From: an uncultured Veillonella sp.
GTDB taxonomy: Bacteria; Bacillota; Negativicutes; Veillonellales; Veillonellaceae
Assembly (NCBI GenBank): GCA_902466275.1
Contig: CABQQJ010000090.1
Location: 1 to 5,017, forward strand
Direction of reading: 5' to 3'
DNA: 5,017 bases
In this document: positions 1-4,124 of the stretch, piece after piece
Numbering within the stretch: position 1 is the stretch's first letter
Layout of the letters: each line of letters begins with the position of its first letter
The notes under the pieces: model-generated
The model's input: only the letters and a program-made list of their open reading frames with translations
Told to the model about the DNA's origin: nothing
Databases searched by the model: none
Program-made: the position numbers and the translations under genes

Positions 1-529
1 TATTGCAGAAACAGGTAAAGATGTGGATGCATACATTGCTATGTTAAATGATGTACAAGTTGCTCAGAAATCTTCTCGTGCAGAGGTGCTTAGTTATTCT
101 AAAGACCAATTGATTGACTACATCGTTCATACCTATCATCGAGAACAATTGAATATGATTGATGAAATTGACCAAGGATTGGCAAAACTACTAAATGTAC
201 ATTATGACCATCATGGTGAGGAATTGACAAAGATTTATCAAACCTTTTTGCAACTCAAATCCGCTCTTGTACCTCATTTCCGGCATGAAGAACATGTAGA
301 CTTCCCTGAGTTTAAAGCGGGTAAACCCGTAGACTTTGATGAACTTCGGGCTGAACACGAAGCTGCAGGTGTACTTTTGGAATCCTTAAGTGCATTGACC
401 AACCAGTACACAGCACCAGCAGATGGCTGTGCTACTTATGTGTATGTATTTAAGACCATGAAAGCCTTAGAAGAAGGCCTTCATGAACATATTTTCTTAG
501 AAAATTCTGTTTTGTTTGACATGAAATAG
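1..529 (+). CDS. ric: Iron-sulfur cluster repair di-iron protein (RIC/YtfE/ScdA family), 5'-truncated by window edge
   Basis: This is the C-terminal hemerythrin-like domain of a RIC protein, a cytoplasmic di-iron protein that helps restore Fe-S clusters after nitric oxide or oxidative damage. The frame is open from base 2 with no stop or ribosome binding site, so the GTG at 23 is probably internal and the start lies left of the window. Counting that GTG codon as residue 1, the metal-site pattern of E. coli YtfE is visible: H39 (in HREQL), H60 (in NVHYDH), H85 and E89 (HFRHEE), H112 (AEHEAAG), H156 and E160 (HEHIFLEN). All seven expected ligand positions seem present, so the site should be intact. 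The usual N-terminal ScdA_N (DUF542) domain, with its Cys-Cys motif, would lie outside the window and cannot be checked. The C-terminus ends soon after the last ligand helix, as normal for the family. A terminator follows 60 bases downstream. Family assignment is firm; physiological role is by homology. Confidence 0.9.
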   Translation, partial: IAETGKDVDAYIAMLNDVQVAQKSSRAEVLSYSKDQLIDYIVHTYHREQLNMIDEIDQGLAKLLNVHYDHHGEELTKIYQTFLQLKSALVPHFRHEEHVDFPEFKAGKPVDFDELRAEHEAAGVLLESLSALTNQYTAPADGCATYVYVFKTMKALEEGLHEHIFLENSVLFDMK

Positions 530-589
530 ATTATAATATCATCTGTATAACGACAAGGCTCTATTGCAAAATGGACCCTTGTATGTAGT

Positions 590-620
590 AAAGACACCAA
601 TTGAATGGTTGGTGTCTTTT
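590..620 (+). terminator. Intrinsic terminator after the RIC gene
   Basis: A perfect 11-bp stem (590-600 with 609-619, AAAGACACCAA against TTGGTGTCTTT) encloses an 8-base loop and runs into a short T-run (617-620) followed by GTT. It lies 60 bases after the RIC stop codon and should end that transcript. The T-tract is short, so some read-through is possible. Confidence 0.8.
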
Positions 621-711
621 GTTATCTTGAGAATCATGAGTTTGTAGCTATAGTATGGGAGAAATACATCATTTGCGTAAATTCATATAGAAGGTGTATG
701 ATTAAGTTAAC

Positions 712-741
712 TATATTTGATTAATATCTTTAATCAATATA
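712..741. promoter_or_regulatory. Large dyad, candidate operator
   Basis: The 8-base arms TTGATTAA (717-724) and TTAATCAA (730-737) form a perfect inverted repeat around the 5-base centre TATCT. Allowing one unpaired base (716), the symmetry extends through TATA on both sides to 712 and 741. It sits 20-45 bases upstream of the likely -10 element of the next gene, where an activator or repressor would bind. It is not a terminator, because the arms have only one G:C pair each and there is no T-run. It does not match the FNR consensus, which has 4 bases between TTGAT and ATCAA (11 here). Confidence 0.45.
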
Positions 742-756
742 TTGAGTAAATGCACT

Positions 757-765
757 TGATATATA
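757..765 (+). promoter_or_regulatory. Probable extended -10 element for the 264-aa gene
   Basis: TGATATATA fits an extended -10 box (TGN followed by TATATA, 5/6 to TATAAT). No good -35 box lies 16-18 bases upstream. That is compatible with an extended -10 promoter or with activation at the dyad just upstream. Transcription would start near 772, giving a leader of about 35 bases. Confidence 0.4.
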
Positions 766-805
766 CAGGTGTAGGTATGTTTGAAGTCGTGAAAAGGAGA
801 GGGCT

Positions 806-1600
806 ATGATTTCTGTATTCGACACAAATCCTGTTGTTTTTGAAAGTACGGATCGTATATTGACGGTTAGTTACAATGGTGTACTCTGTAAAGATTCGAA
901 TGGACAAGTTATAACTGACATTGATTTTGATGATGTAAATGAGCTTCATCTTACAAGATATTTAAATTCAAATAGTAACTATTCGATTATATTTAGAGAC
1001 CATAATTGGAAAAATATAGAAGGTCAAGATTTAGATACTGACCGTACAGATTATAATACTGGTCATAATATTCGTGAAACCAAAGCAATCATTGCTGCTT
1101 TTGCTCGCCATAAATTGACAGCGGACTTCCCTGCGAATTTAGATACTCTTCAATTGCCACTAGATTACTCCTATATGGGTAAACGAGAAATTACTATTAA
1201 AAACGGTGTTATTTCGAATGGTAAGGTAGATATTCCTATTAATGAAATTCGTCGCGTAGTGTGTGCATCTAATGGTACAATTAGTAAACTATTAGTATAT
1301 AAAGAAGAAAAACCTAGTTCTTTCTTTAAAAAGATTTTCGACAAATGTGATATGAAAATTACGTTGAATGCCATTACGTTGCCTTTGTTGGAAGCTATCG
1401 TAACGCGCAATACAGGTCATGGTATCGATTTCACTCGTGGTAATGGCTTTGATCAAAAAGATTCCAATTATATTATCATTCGCTATCTTGATTCTGGATT
1501 CTTCCTTGAAAAAGATGGTACAGCAACAACAGAATGGCAAAAAACTGCGGCGGAAACAACGGCAAAATTTAATTATGATGTGAAAACATTATTAGTGTAA
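806..1600 (+). CDS. Hypothetical protein, 264 aa, possible tandem PH-like domains
   Basis: I do not recognise a named family. The start is well supported: AGGAG at 795-799 lies 6 bases before ATG 806. There is no signal peptide and no membrane helix, so the protein is probably cytoplasmic. The sequence alternates short beta-like stretches with two helix-like segments (about residues 91-103 and 189-202). The two halves resemble each other: residues 24-47 and 133-151 share the order NGV, SNG-x-V, DI and then an acidic residue followed by V or I. In each half a helix follows and ends near a D-F pair (D107-F108; D208-F209). This suggests a duplicated small beta-rich domain of bacterial PH-like type, which is inference. 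The tail (220-264) has aromatic strands and a final amphipathic stretch. The glutathione peroxidase gene follows after 31 bases without a terminator, so the two are likely co-transcribed. Coding potential is strong (long uninterrupted frame, codon use like its neighbours). Confidence 0.8.
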   Translation: MISVFDTNPVVFESTDRILTVSYNGVLCKDSNGQVITDIDFDDVNELHLTRYLNSNSNYSIIFRDHNWKNIEGQDLDTDRTDYNTGHNIRETKAIIAAFARHKLTADFPANLDTLQLPLDYSYMGKREITIKNGVISNGKVDIPINEIRRVVCASNGTISKLLVYKEEKPSSFFKKIFDKCDMKITLNAITLPLLEAIVTRNTGHGIDFTRGNGFDQKDSNYIIIRYLDSGFFLEKDGTATTEWQKTAAETTAKFNYDVKTLLV

Positions 1601-1631
1601 TAAAGATTTTTAATTTAAATTAGGAGATTCC

Positions 1632-2195
1632 ATGTCTGTATATCAATTTTCCCTGCCTACTAAGTCTGGTGAATTACAATCCTTACAAACTTATGAAGAT
1701 AAAGTTCTTATCATTGTTAATACGGCAAGTAAATGTGGATTTACTCACCAATATGAGGGTCTAGAGGCTCTTTATAAGCAATATAAAGAGCAAGGATTAG
1801 AAATTATTGCTGTTCCTTCCAATCAATTTGGAGAGGAAGAACCTGGTTCTAATAACGAAATCCAATCTTTCTGCAAATTGAATTACGGTGTTACTTTTAC
1901 CGTTATGGGGAAAGCAGATGTACGCGATGAAAGTGCCTTAGACCTTTTTAAATACATGATACGAGAACAACCATTCCAAGGCTTCCCATCTAGTGATAAA
2001 ACTGAAATGCTTACAGATTATCTCAATGGTATCGATCCTAATTATTTAAAGGACGATGAGGTAAAGTGGAACTTCACTAAGTTTGTTATAGATCGTAAAG
2101 GTAATGTGGTAGGGCGCTTCGAGCCTGTTGTAAAACCGATGGAAATGGAAGCTTTCATTAAAAAAACTCATTTAGTAGAGTCATTAGTATGGTAA
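1632..2195 (+). CDS. gpx: Glutathione peroxidase family protein, Cys-type, probably thioredoxin-dependent
   Basis: This 187-aa thioredoxin-fold peroxidase reduces H2O2 and organic hydroperoxides in the cytoplasm. The peroxidatic residue is Cys35 in NTASKCGFT, where the selenium enzymes have selenocysteine. Gln65 (PSNQFG) and Trp146-Asn147 (VKWNFTKF) complete the catalytic tetrad. Cys81 in FCKLNYGVTF matches the resolving cysteine of yeast Gpx3/Orp1. That points to a two-cysteine enzyme recycled by thioredoxin and not by glutathione, despite the family name. Length is typical of non-animal members, with a slightly longer stretch before KWNF (about residues 120-143) and a few extra C-terminal residues. 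AGGAG at 1622-1626 is 5 bases before the ATG, so the start is secure. It follows the 264-aa gene by 31 bases and ends at a strong terminator, so it is probably the last gene of a two-gene transcript. Confidence 0.95.
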   Translation: MSVYQFSLPTKSGELQSLQTYEDKVLIIVNTASKCGFTHQYEGLEALYKQYKEQGLEIIAVPSNQFGEEEPGSNNEIQSFCKLNYGVTFTVMGKADVRDESALDLFKYMIREQPFQGFPSSDKTEMLTDYLNGIDPNYLKDDEVKWNFTKFVIDRKGNVVGRFEPVVKPMEMEAFIKKTHLVESLVW

Positions 2196-2197
2196 AG

Positions 2198-2234
2198 AAA
2201 AGAACCGCTAGTTTTTGTAACTAGCGGTTCTTTT
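2198..2234. terminator. Strong bidirectional intrinsic terminator between convergent genes
   Basis: A perfect 16-bp stem pairs 2198-2213 with 2219-2234 around the 5-base loop TTTGT. The core AACCGCTAGTT is moderately GC-rich, with T-runs at the end of the 3' arm and A-runs at the start of the 5' arm. It therefore works from either side. It starts 3 bases after the peroxidase stop codon and lies about 110 bases past the end of the minus-strand dioxygenase gene. Confidence 0.9.
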
Positions 2235-2238
2235 GCAT

Positions 2239-2266
2239 AAATAAATATATATATATATATTTATTT
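2239..2266. repeat. (AT)8 microsatellite within a 28-base perfect palindrome
   Basis: Eight AT units (2245-2260) are flanked by AAATAA and TTATTT, making the whole stretch self-complementary. It contains no G or C. It may be an easily melted or cruciform-prone spot between convergent genes, or simply a slippage-prone low-complexity run. Confidence 0.8.
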
Positions 2267-2301
2267 TTGTTTATACATAGTAATGTAAGGTTTTATGTGA
2301 A

Positions 2302-2320
2302 TAGGAAATAAAATTTCCTA
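2302..2320. other. Small hairpin downstream of the dioxygenase gene
   Basis: TAGGAAAT (2302-2309) pairs with ATTTCCTA (2313-2320) over a 3-base loop. It is 24 bases past the stop of the minus-strand dioxygenase gene. In that direction no T-run follows, and each arm carries only three G/C bases, so it is at best a weak terminator or 3' end stabiliser. Confidence 0.35.
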
Positions 2321-2344
2321 GGAGATTTTTGTATCTTTATGGGC

Positions 2345-3139
2345 TTAAAGTATGTTTTGAGGCTCATCCTCAAAGATAAATCCCGTCATCGATAGGGAGC
2401 CCAAACTATAGGTTTGATTAAATACAGTCGGTTTTGCACTTTCACTAGCACCCATAATATAGATTAATGGCAGATAGTGATCTGGTGTAGGTGCAGCATA
2501 GCTAGCCTGAGGATGTCGAGTGTAATTAACAATAGCATCTATATCGTTTTTTAAGACGGCCTTAGAAATATATTGGTCAAACTCAATTGTGGCAGAGGTG
2601 CCGGATGGATTATCCCATTCTATGCGTCTTAGATTATGAACGATATTACCACTGCCCATGATAAGATAGCCTTCATCGCGTAATGACTGAAGCTTTGTTC
2701 CTAGTTGATAGGCTTCTTTTGGGCTTAGGTGTTTGTTGATAGATAGTTGGACAACTGGAATTGATGCATCAGGGAACATGTGAACTAATACGGTCCACAT
2801 GCCGTGGTCGATGCCCCAAGTGTCATTTATAGAAACGGAGTTACCCAGTAATTTTTGTACTTCTTTCGTTAAATTGCTGTCACCTTTTGCAGGATATACA
2901 ACTTCGTAGAGTTCCTGCGGAAATCCATACATATCGTAAATTTGTTTTGGATTCTCTGCGCTTTGAATGTAGGTGTCATCTGCATACCAATGGGCAGAGA
3001 TGGCAAGTATAGCTTTTGGTTTGCCATAGTTGTTGATTATATTTTGTCCTACACTTTTGAAAGTAGTTGTTGTTTCTGTATGTTCTAAGGCCATCATGGG
3101 ACTGCCATGGCCTACGAATAATGTTGGCATGCGTTTCAT
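2345..3139 (-). CDS. ygiD: Extradiol dioxygenase, LigB superfamily (4,5-DOPA dioxygenase/YgiD-like)
   Basis: This 264-aa protein belongs to the class III extradiol ring-cleavage dioxygenases, which open catechol-type rings with O2 at a non-haem metal. Signatures in order are GHGSPM (10-15), SAHWY (48-52), YDMYGFP (68-74), WGIDHGMW (108-115), GSGNIVHNLR (162-171) and PTPDHYLPL (217-225). The expected metal ligands are H11, H50, H168 and H221, with H112 as the likely catalytic acid/base. The length matches E. coli YgiD, and the protein looks intact. The start is supported by AGGTG (3145-3149 on the opposite strand), 5 bases before the ATG; an internal ATG at codon 4 has poorer spacing. The natural substrate is unknown, and an O2-requiring enzyme in a probable anaerobe suggests detoxification of catechols or quinols and not growth on them. 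It is transcribed divergently from an HxlR regulator, a plausible controller. Confidence 0.93.
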   Translation of the reverse strand: MKRMPTLFVGHGSPMMALEHTETTTTFKSVGQNIINNYGKPKAILAISAHWYADDTYIQSAENPKQIYDMYGFPQELYEVVYPAKGDSNLTKEVQKLLGNSVSINDTWGIDHGMWTVLVHMFPDASIPVVQLSINKHLSPKEAYQLGTKLQSLRDEGYLIMGSGNIVHNLRRIEWDNPSGTSATIEFDQYISKAVLKNDIDAIVNYTRHPQASYAAPTPDHYLPLIYIMGASESAKPTVFNQTYSLGSLSMTGFIFEDEPQNIL

Positions 3140-3324
3140 AATATCACCTAATCCTTCAATTGATAATGTGTAATCTGTTTAATGCTGTAAAATTGATACA
3201 ATTGTTTAGCTATAAATGTTGATGACTAAATCTAATAGTTATTGATTCACCAACCGATAATTGTATTTAGTTAGTGAGTTTATTATATATTGGTGCAAAT
3301 ATTTTGAATAGTAGAATTATTTAA

Positions 3325-3348
3325 GATAGGTACTATCAAATATGATAG
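3325..3348. promoter_or_regulatory. Overlapping inverted repeats, candidate operator
   Basis: GATAG (3325-3329) and CTATC (3333-3337) form one dyad. CTATCA (3333-3338) and TGATAG (3343-3348) form a second that shares the middle arm. Alternating half-sites like this are typical of operators for dimeric winged-helix regulators such as HxlR. TACTAT at 3331-3336 recurs at 3406-3411. Binding by the adjacent regulator is a guess from position. Confidence 0.4.
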
Positions 3349-3443
3349 AATTGTGATATTTACTGATTAAAAATTTTTCAAAAATTTTTGTACCCTAAAA
3401 AATGATACTATAAAATACTTGCAATTCTAAAAAATTGTGATAT
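3349..3443. repeat. 11-base direct repeat AATTGTGATAT, copies at 3349-3359 and 3433-3443
   Basis: Two exact copies of AATTGTGATAT lie 84 bases apart, close to eight helical turns, so they face the same side of the DNA. The second copy overlaps the regulator's extended -10 box, so binding there would compete with RNA polymerase. In A/T-rich DNA an 11-base match could be chance. Confidence 0.45.
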
Positions 3444-3446
3444 GAT
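3419..3446 (+). promoter_or_regulatory. Promoter of the HxlR-family regulator gene
   Basis: The -35 box is TTGCAA (3419-3424, 4/6 to TTGACA), followed by a 16-base spacer and the -10 box TATGAT (3441-3446, 5/6), with TGN directly before it (TGA, 3438-3440) as in extended -10 promoters. Transcription would begin near 3453, leaving a leader of about 125 bases. A weaker candidate lies upstream (TTGTAC 3388-3393, 17 bases, TAAAAT 3411-3416). Confidence 0.65.
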
Positions 3447-3498
3447 TTGAACTACATTAAGTGGAAATATTTCTAATACCGAAATAGAAATTGTAGTG

Positions 3499-3559
3499 TA
3501 GCTATAAAGAGTAGCTTAGTTATAGATGTTAATTTTGTTATAACAAGCTACTTAAGCTA
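3499..3559 (+). promoter_or_regulatory. Structured 5' leader or long dyad before the HxlR gene
   Basis: GTAGCTT (3511-3517) pairs with AAGCTAC (3545-3551), and GTTATA (3519-3524) with TATAAC (3539-3544). Together they give a 13-bp stem with one bulged A (3518) and a 14-base loop. Competing pairings exist: CTATAA (3502-3507) with TTATAG (3520-3525), and TAGCTTA (3512-3518) with TAAGCTA (3553-3559). The last would reach to 7 bases before the ribosome binding site. It may act as RNA structure controlling translation or as a DNA operator; it matches no riboswitch class I know. Confidence 0.45.
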
Positions 3560-3579
3560 GATATATAAGGAGAATGACA

Positions 3580-3936
3580 ATGGCAGAGCAACTTGTAAAT
3601 GTTCATGATTTAGTGGGCCGCTGTCCCTATGCAACGAGCCAAAAGTTATTAGCCGGCAAATGGTCTTTATTGATCATGCATGAATTATCTGAAGGTCCTG
3701 TGCGCTTCCGTGAGTTAGAGCGCCGCTTATATCCAATTACGCAAGCCACACTCACTAGAGCATTGCGCCAATTAGAGGATGATGGCCTTGTACATCGTGA
3801 AGTATATGGAACCATTCCACCAAAGGTTGAATATAGCCTTACCGAAGTGGGAGCTGGTTTTAAAACTGTATTAGCTTCCCTTGAAAACTGGGGTAACCAA
3901 TATATCGACTATATGAAAGCCGCTGGCCGCATCTAA
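3580..3936 (+). CDS. HxlR/DUF24-family winged-helix transcriptional regulator
   Basis: This 118-aa DNA-binding protein acts as a dimer. The start is ATG 3580, not the in-frame ATG at 3574: the ribosome binding site AAGGAG (3567-3572) is 7 bases from 3580 but only 1 base from 3574. The family signature runs CPYATSQKLLAGKWSLLIMHEL near the N-terminus, then RFRELERRL, the recognition-helix region ITQATLTRALRQLEDDGLVHREVY, the wing IPPKVEYSLTEVG and a C-terminal dimerisation helix. Cys15 just before P-Y is the only cysteine and matches the conserved N-terminal redox cysteine of DUF24 sensors such as YodB, CatR and HypR of Bacillus. Sensing of quinones, aldehydes or oxidants is therefore likely but unproven. 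It is divergent from the dioxygenase gene and may repress both that gene and itself. The gene looks intact and of normal length. Confidence 0.92.
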   Translation: MAEQLVNVHDLVGRCPYATSQKLLAGKWSLLIMHELSEGPVRFRELERRLYPITQATLTRALRQLEDDGLVHREVYGTIPPKVEYSLTEVGAGFKTVLASLENWGNQYIDYMKAAGRI

Positions 3937-3956
3937 GAAATGCCAGCGGCATTTCT
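3936..3956 (+). terminator. Hairpin at the 3' end of the HxlR gene, weak terminator
   Basis: AGAAATGCC (3936-3944) pairs perfectly with GGCATTTCT (3948-3956) over a 3-base loop, beginning on the last base of the stop codon. The following bases (GCCCTTATTA) are not a proper T-run, so termination may be partial. Nine bases of the coding end (GCCGCTGGC, 3919-3927) can pair instead with 3942-3950, giving a competing hairpin. Confidence 0.5.
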
Positions 3957-3993
3957 GCCCTTATTATGATACATATGGGGCACTATATATTTG

Positions 3994-4018
3994 ATAAGAC
4001 TTTAAAAAAGTCCTTTAT
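3994..4018 (+). terminator. Weak A/T-rich hairpin between the HxlR and hydrolase genes
   Basis: GACTTT (3998-4003) pairs with AAAGTC (4007-4012) over a loop of three A. With two bases bulged on the 3' side, ATAA (3994-3997) pairs with TTAT (4015-4018). It could serve as a second weak stop for the upstream transcript. It lacks a clear T-run, so this is tentative. Confidence 0.3.
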
Positions 4019-4065
4019 ATGTGTCATGAATAGCCATTTGTTTATGCCATGTATTTAGAAAAATA

Positions 4066-4074
4066 TGGTATAAT
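4066..4074 (+). promoter_or_regulatory. Extended -10 promoter of the metallo-hydrolase gene
   Basis: TGGTATAAT is a perfect TATAAT box (4069-4074) with the TGN extension. No good -35 box is seen 16-18 bases upstream, which extended -10 promoters tolerate. Transcription would start near 4081, about 44 bases before the start codon, so this gene can be expressed apart from the regulator gene. Confidence 0.65.
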
Positions 4075-4124
4075 AAAAAATACGAATGATATAAATTCTC
4101 AATAAATTAGAGGTATTGATAATA

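Larger units (their letters stand above)
3140..3579. other. 440-base divergent control region between dioxygenase and HxlR genes
   Basis: No convincing coding frame is seen. The region is very A/T rich. It holds the dioxygenase ribosome binding site (3145-3149), a short palindrome AATTG-ATA-CAATT (3191-3203) in the dioxygenase leader, alternating GATAG/CTATC elements (3325-3348), two phased A5T5 tracts (3369-3378, 3380-3389), an 11-base direct repeat AATTGTGATAT (3349-3359, 3433-3443), the regulator's promoter (3419-3446) and a foldable leader (3499-3559). No clear minus-strand promoter for the dioxygenase could be picked out. Confidence 0.7.

Noticed and set aside
698..724. 8-codon open frame starting at ATG 698
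   Set aside because: It is too short, and the AAGGTG before it is only 1 base from the ATG, so it is probably chance.
717..737. FNR/CRP-type binding site
   Set aside because: The half-sites TTGAT and ATCAA are present but separated by 11 bases, not the 4 needed for an FNR box, and the CRP consensus is not met.
734..949. 71-codon minus-strand frame overlapping the start of the 264-aa gene
   Set aside because: It has no good ribosome binding site, covers the promoter and start of a well-supported plus-strand gene, and its protein is low-complexity and rich in Ile, Tyr and Asn, as expected of A/T-rich antisense DNA.
1171..1540. Two minus-strand frames (1171-1410 and 1292-1540) inside the 264-aa gene
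   Set aside because: They overlap each other and lie wholly within a plus-strand gene with a strong ribosome binding site. Neither shows a recognisable motif.
3248..3295. CACCAA and TTGGTG inverted pair
   Set aside because: Six-base arms 36 bases apart are expected by chance in a region of this size.
3453..3579. Known riboswitch or T-box in the HxlR leader
   Set aside because: I see no T-box motif and no conserved core of a riboswitch class I know. Only simple hairpins are visible.
3627..3815. Minus-strand frame inside the HxlR gene
   Set aside because: It is antisense to a clearly recognisable HxlR domain and has no motif of its own.
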